Positions 10,908 to 22,278 are shown, counted from the stretch's first letter. The stretch is DNA of 64,000 nt from Botryosphaeria dothidea (GCA_011503125.2 WWBZ02000011.1:248001-312000), one strand, 5' to 3'. Made by a program: numbers and translations. Notes: generated from the sequence alone by a model not told the origin.

Positions 10908-13900
10908 CAAACCAACTGGCTGACGGTCGGGCCAAGGAAGAGGCCCAGAGAGGAGGAGCCGGCCAAGAGAGGGCCAGGCAGGCCAAGGGACTTGAGCCGC
11001 CCCCCGCCTCCTAACCAAATGCGGTTTACCGGACTTAATAGCTCCCAGCACGCCTCGGGGGAGGAGCCCACGGGAACCCCCCCCCGCCTCGCAGCCCACA
11101 CCACCGACTCCCTCGCAGCCTGACTTAGAGATGGAAGAAAGTCAATATTAGACACAGGCGCTTTCTCTATCGTACAGTATAACGTCAATAAGAGCAAGGA
11201 TAGGGTAATGCTCCCGCTCTTCAAGGAGGTGGACCCAAAAATCCACCATATCCTGGCTATCCAGGAACCCTGGAGGAACCCGAGGGTCAAGACAACAGCA
11301 AGACATCCTGCCTACCATACAGTTTTCCCTCAGGAGGGGACGGCAAGAACCTGCTTCTTTGTAAGCAAGGCTATTGCCCCCGACTCCTGGCAAGCAACAG
11401 TCTACTCACCAGATCTCATTACACTATCCCTTACCACTAAGACACGTACAATCTATATCCATAACTGCTACAATCCCCCGCCAGCCTCTCACACTAGTAC
11501 AGCTCTAGAAACCCTATTTCTTCTACCGGAAGTTCTTAGAAAACCAGGGGAGCATATCCTCCTAGGGGACTTTAACCTCCACCATCCTACCTGGGGAGGT
11601 ATAACCTCCCTAACACACCACACCCTAGCGGATAACCTGATTAAGATAGCTACCGCAGCTAATCTTAACCTCGCCCTTCCAAGGGGCACTATTACTAGAC
11701 GAGACAGTAGCAGTGAGAGTACTCTAGACCTTATCTTTATATCACGGTGGCTAGAGGAGAGAATCCTTAGCTGTAGAGTCAGCCAGGAGCTTAAATCATC
11801 CTCTGACCACCTACCTATCCTCACTACACTTGATTTTTCTCTTACCCTCGCAGAACTACGCCCCCTAAGGCCCCAGTGGAAGAAAGCAGACTGGAAGAAA
11901 ACTAATAATATACTCTAATTAAAGCTCGAACACCTTAAAGCAGCCCCTCTTAACACTAAAGCAGACCTGGATCACTTTACTACACTGCTCCAGGAGGCCA
12001 TCCAAAGGACAATCCAGGAGACCATCCTAGTAGCGAGACCCTCGCCCTGGGCCTCTATACAATGGACAAAGGAGTGTTCGGACCTAGTGCACCAGGCTAG
12101 AGTAGCCAGAAGGAAGTGGACAGCTACAGGGAGGGAGGAGGACTAGGTGACATACCAAACTATTGCTAACAGCAAGAAGAGGCAGATCAGAAGGGATAGA
12201 ATAAAAGCATGGCGCAGAACAGTAGCTGAGATCACCTTAGACCCATCTGCACTCTAGAAGCTCTCAAAGTGGGCAAGAACAAAAGCACAAGAACCACCAG
12301 CCCCACCTCAGTTCCCACCCCTCCAGGGAGCAGATGGACAACTGCGCCACGACAATCCGGCCAAGGCAGAAATCCTTATTAACCAGTTCTTTCCCCCTCC
12401 CAGGGCCACCGACCTCTCAGACCTAGACGGGTGTACATACCTAGTGCCAGTGGAGATCCCCCAAGACCTCGCCGAAGAGCAGGTCATCCACATTATCAAG
12501 AAGCTTCCCCCAGATAAGGCACCAGGCCCAGACAAGATCATCAATAGGTTCCTAAAACAGTGTGCCCAGACACTAAGTGGACCACTCACCAGGCTCTTCC
12601 AGGGATGCCTCGCACTTGGATACCACCCTAGGCAGTTCAAAAGCTCTATTACCGTAGTCCTCAGGAAACCACAGAGGGACAACTATACCAAAGCCAAGTC
12701 ATTTAGGCCGATTGCTTTACTTAACACGCTAGGGAAGCTACTTAAGAGGATTGTGGCAGATCGGATCTCCCAGGCTACTAAGGCCTATAAACTGCTCCCC
12801 GATATATAGATGGGAGCTAGGAGAAATAGGTCAGCAGTAGCAGCTCTCGACCTACTTACAGAACAGATCTATACTATCTAGGCGCAAGATCCTGGGCTAG
12901 TAGCCTTAGTCCTTAGCCTGGACATCTTAGGAGCATACGACCATGTATCTCATAGGAGGCTTCTCTACAATATAAGGATGGCAAGGCTCCCAGCATGGAT
13001 AGAAAGATTTACTCAATCCTTCCTACAGGACCGTACCACTCAGCTATCCTTCGGAGACTTTACTAGCCCACTAATCCAGACCTTAACCGGGATTCCCCAG
13101 GGATCCTTACTATCTCCGATACTCTACCTATTCTTCGCTTCTAACCTACTTACATAGCTACGCAGGGGTAATACCTTCCCCCTTAGATTCGTCGATAATA
13201 CTAATATCCTAACCTTTAGTAGATCTACAGAACAAAATTATAGGATACTAGAGGGCGCACATTAAGTCTGCGAGTACTGGGTAGCTACCCACGGGTTAGC
13301 TTTCTCGCCCGATAAGTATTACCTTATTTATTTTACAAGAAAACCAAGGAGATTCAATATAGTAGCAGAGATCCGTATCCCTGGATTTGCTGGATGCCCA
13401 GAGCCTATAATTAAGATTCTAGGAGTCCACGTAGATAATAAGCTCAGATAGGGACCCTATATCAGGGAAACAGGAGCCAAGGCAATCAAATAGTATACAT
13501 CGCTATCTAGACTCGCAGCGTCTACCTGGGGAGCCTCATTTACTAAAGCCCGCTATATCTACACGGCCGTGGTAAGGCCAGTCCTCACCTACGGCTGTGG
13601 GGTATGGTATACCCCAGAGGGAACCCTAGGGTGGAGAAAAACAGCCATCCAGCCACTAAAGAAGATCCAAAACCAGTGCCTACGCACCATCTTAGGGGCG
13701 TATAAGTTAACCAGCACACAAACCTTAGAGCATGAGACGGGGATTCCCCCACTCTCACTACACCTGGACGAACTAGCACTAGCCTAGGCTATTAGAGCTA
13801 GGGATGGCCTAGTCGCGGCAGGGGTAGAGGAAACTTGCCAGAGTATTAAACAGATAGCTCGGGCTACTCTAAGTACTAGAGGCGCCGCTGGCCCGGCCAG

Positions 13901-13923
13901 AAGAACCCTACTTAGAAAAAAGG

Positions 13924-13928
13924 CAAAC
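13924..13928. repeat. Target-site duplication of the Copia element, left copy
   Basis: CAAAC at 13924-13928 is repeated at 19334-19338, immediately outside the two LTRs. Five bases is the usual duplication length for Ty1/Copia integrases. Confidence 0.85.
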
Positions 13929-14086
13929 TGTTGAATTGTGATTATTCGCATTACTAGATGATGAGTGGCATGAGGAGGAGGGTAGGTGACCCTGCAGCCT
14001 CTTATATAGTAGCTATCTAGCAAATTTTCGCTGTTGATCCTTGGTACAATAAGACCCTGTTTCTCCTAACAGTTCATAGTCCAATA
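13929..14086 (-). repeat. Copia LTR, 3' LTR for the minus-strand element
   Basis: This 158-bp LTR matches the copy at 19176-19333 at all but two positions. The other copy has perfect TGTTG...CAACA ends; this one ends CAATA. The differences (13967 G versus 19214 A, and 14085 T versus 19332 C) are both RIP-type changes. A polypurine tract, read on the minus strand as GAAAGGGG (14089-14096), lies next to it. Confidence 0.9.
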
Positions 14087-14245
14087 TACCCCTTTCGTGC
14101 CTTGCCTAATAGGGAAGTGTACGATAAAGAATTAAGGAATGACAACGGTGTTGAACCTTTAAACTTGTAGAGGGTGTTGAATCCCGAAAGTATAGAAAAA
14201 ATAACGTATAAAGAAGCAAGGAGAAGAGGCAAATAATAAGGCGTG

Positions 14246-17200
14246 CTAGTCCTCAAACAGTACTAAGCCAACGCTCTTAATAAACTGGTTATGCTTTTGC
14301 CTAGGTAACGCTTTAGTAAGGCCGTCTGCGATCATGACTGCTGTAGGCGTCCAGCGTAAGTAAATATTTCCTACTTGAGCCTCTTGACGTAGCCAGTGGT
14401 AATGAATATCAATATAACGAAGCCGGGTATTAAGCTTTCCCATATTCTCCTACATTAAGCGTAAGGTTTGCGTGTTATTACACTGTACGTCAATCCGATA
14501 GCCCGGATCGAACTGAATACCACGGAAGAAACGTTTCTACCAGAAGTATTGCTTTGCTGCTTCTAATAGAGCTAGAAGCTTAGCTTCGGTAGTCGAGGTG
14601 GTAACTATTGGCTATTTTGTTGCCTTCTAATCAACGGATGCGCCGTATAGTATAATTATTAAGCCTTGGTAGCTCCTTCGAGTATTATGGTCGTTTCCGT
14701 ACGCAGCGTTACTACTAATTATAAAGATATTCTTCTTATCCTCAAGGAAGCCCTGATAGTATAAGGCAAGTTTCCGGGTTCCAGCCAAGTAACCGAGGAG
14801 CCTTTATGCGAGTTCTAGATGGCGAGGAGAGGGATTGGTAAGATATGATGAGAGTGCTGAACACGTATAAGCAATGTCCACACGTGTGCTTATAGCAGCA
14901 AACTGAATTGAGCCGATCTTGCTCTGAAATGTGTGGATGTCTTGTGGGCTTGCATGTGGTCCTTAATTTGCTTCGAGCACTTCATCTGATGGGAGAGGTG
15001 TTGCTGGGAAATAGGTTTCCCTAACGTTGTATCGAGCAACTAAGCCGGTAATATACGACTCTTGTAAGAGCCATAGTAGGCGTTGCTGCCGATCCCTAAT
15101 AATACGTAGGGCAAGAAACCATTAAGCTTCTCCAAGTAGTCGTATTTCATATCGTTTGAAGAGATCTTCTTGAAACGCGTTGGCGTATTTCTCATGTTGC
15201 TTATGATAAGCCATGATGATATCGTCCATAAAGAAAAATACGAATAGGTAATCGTTGGTATAAAGGCACGGAGCGTCTGGTATAGGTTCCAGTCCAAGCT
15301 CCTCAAGTGACTAACAGAAGTGCTTTTGCTAAAGAAATAGTGATTCCTTAAGACCGTATAGGGCTCTTAAAAGGAGGAGGATAAACCCGTGTTTTACCTT
15401 CATACCTTTAGGTGGCTTATAGAAGACCTTTTTATAAAGTAGAACATAAGGGAATGCGTTTACCACATCATACTGACGCATTTCAAGATCGAAAGCGTAG
15501 ATAATTGCGATCAAGGTTCGGAAAATCCGGGAGGCTAGGGTAGCAGCGTATGTATCCGTTGCTGAGGTCTAAAGATCACCCCTTATATAAATGCGTGCTT
15601 TGACTTTAGTAAGCCAGCCGTATTCATCGAACTTATACTTTAGAACCCAGGTAAGAGGAATAACCTCTTTACTAAGTGCTTGCGCCTCTGTAATCGGCAC
15701 AATCTCCCACACCCCTTTACCCTGGACTTCCTCGAGTTTAGTATTAATTGCTTTAAGCAGATACTCGCGTAGTGGGTGACTGAAAATCTCCTTGTAGAAG
15801 CGAGGTTCAGGTGGTAGTTCGTCTCTATGGATTCTGGGGAGATCGTTCTGTTGCTTGTTATCGTATGCTTGGTTCTTTGTGTCCAATACGGCCGCAAAGG
15901 CACTGATAAACGCCTGGTGGCTAAATATATTATTCGTGATTGATGCCGCGTACGCTTGCCTGCGAGAACCTTGCTCTTAGCGTGCGTTTCGCGTGCGTTT
16001 CCCCTCGATAATAAGGTTTAGGTTGATATTAGCCGTAATATCTCGAGCCTTAGGTGCACGGTTTCCTTGTGAAGCACCGGGATCAGGCTCATTTTCGTAT
16101 TAGACTGGTAACAGAGGTCCAAGATGGTGTGATTGATCGTCTGATGACGGTTCTTGCTTACCCCTTAAGCCTGGAGAGGCTGGTTGTAGTGAGCTGCCCT
16201 CTATTGGCGTGGGTGATGGTAGTTAAGTGCTTTGATGCTCGTGTGGCTTATTTAAGGCTTCAATATGTACCTGAGTGCTAGAAGGTTGGTTTTCGTCTTC
16301 ATCGGATGAGATCTCTGACTCTTTATCCGTGTGAATGATATCTTCCTCGTCCAGTCTGATACGAGGGACAATTACGGTGGCTTGGGGTTCTCCTTGTTGA
16401 GCTGCTCGAAACTGTTCCACATCTTCCTGTGATAACTTGCTAGATTCGTCAAACGTGACGTCTCGTACGCGTACGATCCGGTTACTCGGTGGATACTAGA
16501 TGCGGTAAATATTAGTAGAGTCGTAACTAATAAGGTAACCGATAAGGACACGTTCCTCTAATTTATGGCTGCGTAGAATCGTCTTTAGTAGTAAGTAGGC
16601 TTTACAGCCGTATACACGTAAGTACGCAATATTCGGCTGCTTGCCATGGACCATCTCAAATGGAGTTTTCCACTAATGACGCTTTATTAGAGTCCGATTA
16701 TAAAGGTAAGTAGCTGCCTTTACGATCTCTGGCCAAAGTCCCTCTAGTAGGTTGGCACTGACTCGAAGTGCACGAGCTTTTAGGACAATCGTGTATCTAG
16801 ATCTTTCCGATGATCCGTTTTGTTACGGCGTATAGGGAGCTGACACCTTATAAGTGATTCCCTAATGCCTGAATTGCTGCTTAAGCTCGTATAACAGCGA
16901 AGTCTCTCTATCTGATCGGAAAAATGCGACTGTTCTTTTGAATCTCGTCTTAATTATCTAGATAACGTTGAGGATAATCTCATTACACTGATCCTTGGAC
17001 AAATGCGTTTTAGAGAAAGTGAACTTTATTAATGTATACTTAATGTGTGTAAGCCATTAGTGTCCGTTGTTGGCTCGAATTAGCTGGACTAAATCGAATG
17101 AGATGCGAAAGAAGGGTTCCTCGGATGACTCTTCATGCTATAAGGACCGAGAGATTTGTTGATGAGCTTTAGTGCGTGCGTAAATATTATAGTGCTGAGG

Positions 17201-18807
17201 GAGTTATTCCTCAGTAAGTGCTGCACCTTGAGTTGCCTTCGGAATCGCTTTAATAACGGCTTGGTTTGCATGAGTAAAGATCTTATGCCATTGCGTAGCT
17301 GGCAGTGATCGAACAACGAGGTGTAAGTTGATCTTAGATAACTCTGCTGCTTTGTTATACTCTATAAAGAAGTGGTTTTGTTCGAAGGTCAACTGGGTGA
17401 CAATAAAGTTCCCTTTATAGAGACATATGCGGCCAGTGTCCATCTCTATGCCCTTTTCTCTTGCCTTTGCAACTGATACGAGGTTTGCTATAAACGATGG
17501 GACATAAGCAACGTCTAGAAGCGTAATAACACGAGGTCCCTTGTCGTTATGTGCATTAACCGTGACTTCTCTAAACGATTCGATTAGAATCTGACTATCG
17601 CCTGTAGTAACAACGTCATTTAGGTCTGCGTTGCGTGTCTTTTTGAAACGGTTCTTCATGAACTTGTTGCAAATGTGATGTGTGGATCTAGTATCAGTGA
17701 TCTAGGAGAGGTCAAGCGTTGTTGGACGAGAGAGACGTCGCGTGCTAAAAGCGCTTGCAACGACTGCTGGAAATGAGGTCATATCGGAGTCCTGATTATC
17801 TTAAGTTGATGTATTTGTTTTGCTTTCCGCTTGCTTATTAGATTGCTTATCGGATTCCTTCTTATTGCCCTTCTTACTCTTATTCCTCTTAATAGATTAC
17901 TCTACCTGCTTCTTTATAGTTGGATCCGTAAGTGCCTTATTAACCTTGGTTTGTCGCTCCTTGTTCGGTTTCTAGTCCTTGGGCCTTATAGCTAGATTAA
18001 GATAGTAACACTTGTACTAAGCATGCTGTAGACCGCAAATATATGCTGGTCTTTCTTGCTGCTGGTTTCGGAGTATTACTACAAAGGCTGCTTAAGTAAC
18101 CTTCGGATTCTTAGCTAGTCCTTGGCGATGGTAGTTCCGGTAGTCGACAATAAGCTCTTGAAGTGACTTATTAAGTTCACCGTCTTGAAGCTTAATCTTG
18201 CGGTTGGCTGCCCATTGCACGTTATAAGACGTAAGTGCCTTAAGGAAATTCTTCTTTCCTCGATCGCCTAAGACGTCAGGAAGGCCGAGAGACTCAGCTT
18301 TAAACATAGTCTCTTCCCATTGCGTAAGCCATTTCTCAAGGTTCTGGCTGCTAGGTGATTTCTCAAGCTACCTAAGATAATTGATAACAAGATCTTCTTG
18401 TGTCTGAGAGGTCGGTTGAAGGCGAGCCTTAAGTGCGTATAGCTGTGAATAGGGATGCGAGTCCTCTTTTAGCTTAAGGAGAATCGGTAGCAACGGTTGG
18501 CTAACCGAATCCTCAATGACTAATGAGAGGTCATTGATCTCCTTTATACGCTTCTCGTACTGCTTAAGATCTTCCTTATAGTCCTCCCTCCTTATCTTAT
18601 ATCGATCCCATATACGATCATTTTTATCGTCTGAGGATTCTGGTTCGGAAGGTCTCGTAGGTTTAGTTGGTTGCTCCGGTTTCTCCGGTTTCGATGGGTC
18701 GATATAGGCGAAGATCTGAGCCTTTTTTGCTCTTGATTGGATGATAAAATACCACTCGTCCTAGTCGTCCGACGACTTTAGGATAACGATTGGTTTAGAA
18801 GACGTCA
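14246..18807 (-). pseudogene. Copia gag-pol remnant
   Basis: Read on the minus strand from the ATG at 18807, the order is typical of Ty1/Copia. Gag comes first (18092-18807, with KWLTQWEETMFKAESLGLPD), then a basic linker, then the protease/GAG-pre-integrase region (LDVAYVPSFIANLVSV, about 17500; TQWHKIFTHANQ). The integrase core covers about 17100-16500 (NGSSERS, LLEGLWPEIV, GCKAYLL). The reverse transcriptase covers about 15890-14900 (GVWEIVP, VKARIYIRGDL, MRQYDVVNAFP, LRALYGLKES), and RNase H ends near 14246 (ADGLTKALP). Many in-frame stops interrupt it; those I examined were TAG or TAA. No open frame is longer than about 150 codons, so it is inactive. Confidence 0.88.
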
Positions 18808-19160
18808 TAGCTACCAATTTGCTAGTAACTAGTAACCAATAGCAGATGATAGTTGTCGTTATAGTGGGACTAGTCGGCGTTTCCTTTGCGACCGTATCCT
18901 TATTTGCTCGCTCCTTAATTAGTGCTCCTATCTGCCGGGCACCTATAAGGTTAATGCGAAGATTGCTTTTACTGCGTAAGATATAGAAAGCTAATGCTAG
19001 TACTTAACGAAGTAGTCTGGTAATGTAAAAAGTAATAATAGCTTTCGAAGGGGTAGGTAAAGATTGCCAAGATAACGTCCGGATGCCTCGGTACGTCGAA
19101 TGCTGCACAAAGAGGTGCAAAAGGAGGATAGCTTTAGATAGCAGAATGCATCATACGCAT

Positions 19161-19175
19161 ATCCGGGCTCATAAC
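19161..19175 (-). promoter_or_regulatory. Copia primer-binding site (tRNA-iMet half type)
   Basis: Directly inside the 5' LTR, the minus strand reads GTTATGAGCCCGGAT. Its complement (GGGCTCATAAC) is the anticodon stem-loop sequence of methionine tRNA. This fits the half-tRNA priming known for Drosophila copia. It is inferred from sequence only. Confidence 0.6.
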
Positions 19176-19333
19176 TGTTGAATTGTGATTATTCGCATTA
19201 CTAGATGATGAGTAGCATGAGGAGGAGGGTAGGTGACCCTGCAGCCTCTTATATAGTAGCTATCTAGCAAATTTTCGCTGTTGATCCTTGGTACAATAAG
19301 ACCCTGTTTCTCCTAACAGTTCATAGTCCAACA
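19176..19333 (-). repeat. Copia LTR, 5' LTR for the minus-strand element
   Basis: The 158-bp LTR with perfect 5-bp inverted ends (TGTTG...CAACA). It is followed by the CAAAC duplication at 19334-19338. Confidence 0.9.
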
Positions 19334-19338
19334 CAAAC
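19334..19338. repeat. Target-site duplication of the Copia element, right copy
   Basis: CAAAC matches 13924-13928. The LINE reading frame resumes directly after it at 19339. Confidence 0.85.
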
Positions 19339-19852
19339 TCACTCCTCAACTACTACCCCTCTACCCACCAGAGTCTCCCGGAGCGAACGAAGCTACGTAT
19401 AGCATATAGGAACAAGTAGAAGGAGAGATGGATAAAGTCTACTAGCCAGGGAAGATAAGACAAGCTAGTAGCCTAAAGCACACAGTGGAACCCAAAAATC
19501 AGACAAATCCACAGCGAACTATCCAAGCCACAGAGTACACTCGCCACCCTACTACGTACAGAGCATATTGGACTAGAGGACTTCTTCTCAAGGCGCAAGG
19601 TGCCAGGGCACCCTAGCCCTGCCTGCCCATGCGGCTAGTATAGACAAACCCCAAAGCATATCCTCCTCTTCTGCCCCCACTTCCAACAGGGCAGGGCACA
19701 GATGCTCCAAAGGGCAGGGACTACGGACTACTACTCCCTCCTCTCAACAAAGAAGGGGATCAAAGCAGCAACAGACTGGTTCTTACGCCTAGGGCTGCTT
19801 AAGCAATTCAGCCTGGCAAGGGAACTAATACAGGAAGACAACCAGGAAGAGG

Positions 19853-19914
19853 AACCAGGAGGACCACCAGGACTACCAGGACCACCAGGACCACCAGGAC
19901 CACCAGGACCCGGA
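19853..19914 (+). repeat. GGACCACCA tandem repeat coding for Gly-Pro-Pro
   Basis: Nine-base units, slightly diverged at the left, encode a collagen-like GPPGLPGPPGPPGPP stretch near the C-terminus of the LINE ORF. Replication slippage is the likely source. Confidence 0.75.
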
Positions 19915-20154
19915 CAACTACGAGGATAAGGACTGAAGAGATAGGTCTAGTAGGTGAATGTAAGGCTGCCACAGCAGCCGCTACTGGTAAGAAGGAAAAA
20001 CAAGAACTAGTATAGGATAGCATGCCCAGAGAGAGAGGAGGGGTTTTTGCCAGGCGAAAAGGTTTTCCCCCTCGTGTAAAATAACTACAGATAGCCAGCC
20101 CCGCATGGACCCGTAAGGGAGCTATATCGGGAAGAAATGAATTTATCTATCTAT

Positions 20155-20169
20155 CTATACCTGGCAATT
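20155..20169. repeat. Target-site duplication of the LINE element, right copy
   Basis: It is identical to 10893-10907 and follows the TATC tail of the element. Confidence 0.85.
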
Positions 20170-20592
20170 TTGGGCTGGTACGAGGACGGCGATAAGTCAG
20201 GCGCAACAAAGCTTAAGAAATTTTCTGTGAGCAACCTACTAATGCGATAAGACTCCGAGGAGATCGCATGATCCTTTGACATCATTATTTAGGACTTGAA
20301 ATATTTTGCGAAGTCTGTCAAGTGGCAGCACCACTACGTTAGCCTGGCTGGAAGCTGTTGTTACGAAATTTGGGATGATCAACGCCGCTTGAGCCAATAT
20401 GTAAGGGCGCGGGTTGCAGCTAAATTTGCATGTTCTATGGAGTCTTACCTAGCGAGAATATATGAAGAGCACATCCGAAACCCCTGCCTTCCGACCGCTG
20501 CTGGATTTGTCGACGTTGCTGCTCTAGCAGCTTACATTTGAAACATCCAGACCCTGTACTGTGGTACTCATAAATACAACATTGCTCCCCTC
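20170..20592. other. Gap right of the LINE, no gene recognised
   Basis: An 81-codon open frame at 20296-20541 has no motif that I recognise. I do not call it a gene. Confidence 0.45.
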
Positions 20593-21078
20593 CTAGTCAT
20601 GCATCTGTGCACCTAGACCCTCCTGATAGAATTTCACCGCATGTGGTGCATTCTTTGCCATGAACATGGTCCGTCTCCTTCCCGGTATCGCCTCCGTAAC
20701 CTCCTTCACGCACTGCACAAGCCACTTCTCCAACCTCCTGCTCTGATATTCACCAGCTATAAAGACGTCCTCCAACCATGCCAGAGTTACATGATCCGTG
20801 ACTAAGCGAGCCGTTCCAATCTGTGTGACGATAGATGAAGTCTCTCCTGTTGGGAGTTGTGAAGGCGAACTCGACTGTGTGGGCCGTCTGACGTATAGAC
20901 CGAAGAAGAAAGAGTTTCGAAGTAAAGTCTCAAGCTGATCTGGAGGCAGCGGATCTATCCAGTACATGAGAGGGTCTGCGAATGATGCTTGGATAAAGTC
21001 GGGGTTGATGAGCTTGGGAGCTGTAGACACAATGAAGGTCGGGCCACCTTCTTGACTGGTCCATTCTTTGCGCTGCAT
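20593..21078 (-). CDS. GNAT-family N-acetyltransferase
   Basis: A single-exon protein of 161 residues starting at the ATG at 21076-21078. It matches small fungal GNAT proteins. It has an N-terminal strand with LINPDFIQASFADPLMYW, the core QIGTARLVTDHVTLAWLEDVFI (conserved strands 4 and 5), an acetyl-CoA loop region EYQSRRLEKWLVQCV, and the terminal KFYQEGLG that closes the fold. The canonical Q/RxxGxG/A loop reads EYQSRRLEK, with Arg-Leu replacing the usual Gly residues, so cofactor binding may be weakened. Substrate is unknown. It sits between the LINE element and the AsaB-like gene and is read on the opposite strand to the latter. Confidence 0.7.
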   Translation of the reverse strand: MQRKEWTSQEGGPTFIVSTAPKLINPDFIQASFADPLMYWIDPLPPDQLETLLRNSFFFGLYVRRPTQSSSPSQLPTGETSSIVTQIGTARLVTDHVTLAWLEDVFIAGEYQSRRLEKWLVQCVKEVTEAIPGRRRTMFMAKNAPHAVKFYQEGLGAQMHD

Positions 21079-21498
21079 TTCAACGATAGATGCTGTAAGT
21101 TGTTGATTGATAACTTCAGCGTACAGCTCTGCGGCCCCAGTAGCTTGATATATTCTCGAAGGAGTTATTCACGTGATATAGGATTCCGATGTTCAATGAG
21201 GGCAGGCTAGCCCCGAATGGGCTAGACCTGCACAGAATAGGTATGGGATGACTTTCCGATATCGGTATAACATTAACAATCGATTAGCTATGATTTTAAT
21301 TCAATCAACGGTGAATTAACAATGCCTGCCTGAATTAGGTAGGCTTGCTGCTTCAACCGCGAAGGCATTCCCTATTCTGATCGTGTATTTCCAAGCCCAT
21401 GCCCCCAGTCGATGGCGGGACACAAAGACGAACCCCGGCTCGTTGCAGCCTCCACACACGAAATCCTTATTATCCCACGTGGCTCTGTCATTGCATAA

Positions 21499-22278
21499 CT
21501 CAATTTCTTCACCCCACAATCAGATGGGTCCATACCATTCAACCTTGCCGACCGGGAAGGGCAACCGCAGAATTACGGTGCCGAACTACACGACGTAGCC
21601 ATTCAGGACGCACGCGGCCGCGAGAAGGAATTCACCCTGGACAGCCTCTCCTTCACCTTCTTGTCGGTTGTCGAATCCGCGGAGAAAAATCTCATCAACA
21701 ATGACTCAATCAAGCGCCTGTACTACGCAGAGGTCGAAAAGCTCCTCATCGAAAACGTCCCCGGCGCGACCCGCGTCCTGATCTTCGACCACACCATCCG
21801 CCGAGCAGACCCCAATGCCGAACGAACGCCCCTCACGCGCACACACATCGACCAAACACCTCTGTCTGCTGAGATGCGTGTGCGATACCACATCTCCGAC
21901 ACCAGCGAGACCGATAAGCTACTGGAGGGTCGCTGCCGTATCATCAACGTGTGGCGTCCGCTCAACGGGCCCGTCATTAGCTTCCCGTTAGCCTTCGCCG
22001 ATGGCAGGGCCTTTCGCGACGATGACTTGGTTTCTGTCGAACACCGCTACCCGTACCGGACTGGGTACACTGGCGCCATCAAGTATGATCCTGGGCAGCA
22101 GTGGTACTACCTTAGCGGGATGCGGAATGACGAGAGGCTACTGCTCAAGTGCTACGACAATGATGAGATGATTGGCAAGCATGGCCGTGTGCCGCATACG
22201 GCTTTTGTCGACCCGAGAACGCCGGGTGGCGCGCCTGGAAGGGAAAGCATTGAAGTGAGGGCTCTGGTTTTCGGATGA
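21499..22278 (+). pseudogene. AsaB/CmcJ-like oxidoreductase, N-terminus in doubt
   Basis: The frame 21499-22278 matches the fungal hydroxylase/desaturase family that includes AsaB and the CmcJ-like methoxylase subunit. Landmarks are LNFFTPQSDGS, GREKEFTLD, VLIFDHTIRR, HIDQTPLSAEMRVRYH, RIINVWRPLNGPV, PYRTGYTGAIKY, QQWYYLSGM and LLKCYD. Such enzymes often act in secondary metabolism. A TAA at 21496-21498 lies directly before LNFF and no ATG precedes it in frame, so the start seems lost. A fallback model uses the ATG at 21412 with intron 21479-21523, which stays in frame but would splice out the conserved LNFFTPQS stretch. I therefore rate the gene as probably disrupted at the 5' end, with moderate certainty. 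Confidence 0.6.

Larger units (their letters stand above)
13929..19333 (-). mobile_element. Ty1/Copia LTR retrotransposon nested in the LINE
   Basis: A 5,405-bp element with 158-bp LTRs, a 5-bp CAAAC duplication, a primer-binding site and a polypurine tract, transcribed on the minus strand. It is inserted in the LINE ORF2 and is therefore the younger insertion. The coding part is decayed. High LTR identity implies recent insertion relative to the amount of RIP in the coding region, although LTRs this short may be poor RIP targets. Confidence 0.92.
11160..19929 (+). pseudogene. LINE ORF2 (endonuclease-reverse transcriptase), RIP-damaged and interrupted
   Basis: The two parts are 11160-13928 and 19339-19929, continuous in frame once the Copia element is removed. 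The APE-type endonuclease covers about 11190-11850 (IQEPWRNP, LLGDFNLHHPTWGG, SSDHLPI). The reverse transcriptase covers about 12440-13440 (PPDKAPGPDKI, SFRPIALLNTLGKLLK, GIPQGSLLSPILYLFFAS). The catalytic box reads FVDNTNI instead of FVDD. A zinc-knuckle-like CPCG...HILLFCPH motif closes the ORF, followed by a Gly-Pro-Pro repeat. In 11208-13923 I read ten in-frame stops at 11916, 12144, 12255, 12807, 12879, 13155, 13263, 13449, 13491 and 13785: eight TAG, two TAA and no TGA. No RNase H domain was recognised. Confidence 0.85.
10908..20154 (+). mobile_element. LINE (non-LTR) retrotransposon, Tad-like, carrying a nested Copia element
   Basis: The element is bounded by a 15-bp target-site duplication and ends in a short TATC-repeat tail (about 20143-20154). 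Only a pol-type ORF is seen; a gag-like ORF1 is missing, so the 5' end is probably truncated, as is usual for target-primed insertions. The 5' 200 bp is C-rich. Removal of the Copia element and one copy of its 5-bp duplication (5,410 bp) puts both ORF halves in one frame. The element cannot encode an active protein now because of many stops. Confidence 0.85.

Noticed and set aside
11208..13787. Use of a variant genetic code to read the TAG codons in the LINE
   Set aside because: Neighbouring genes use TAG as a stop, the same element also has TAA stops, and the pattern fits RIP.
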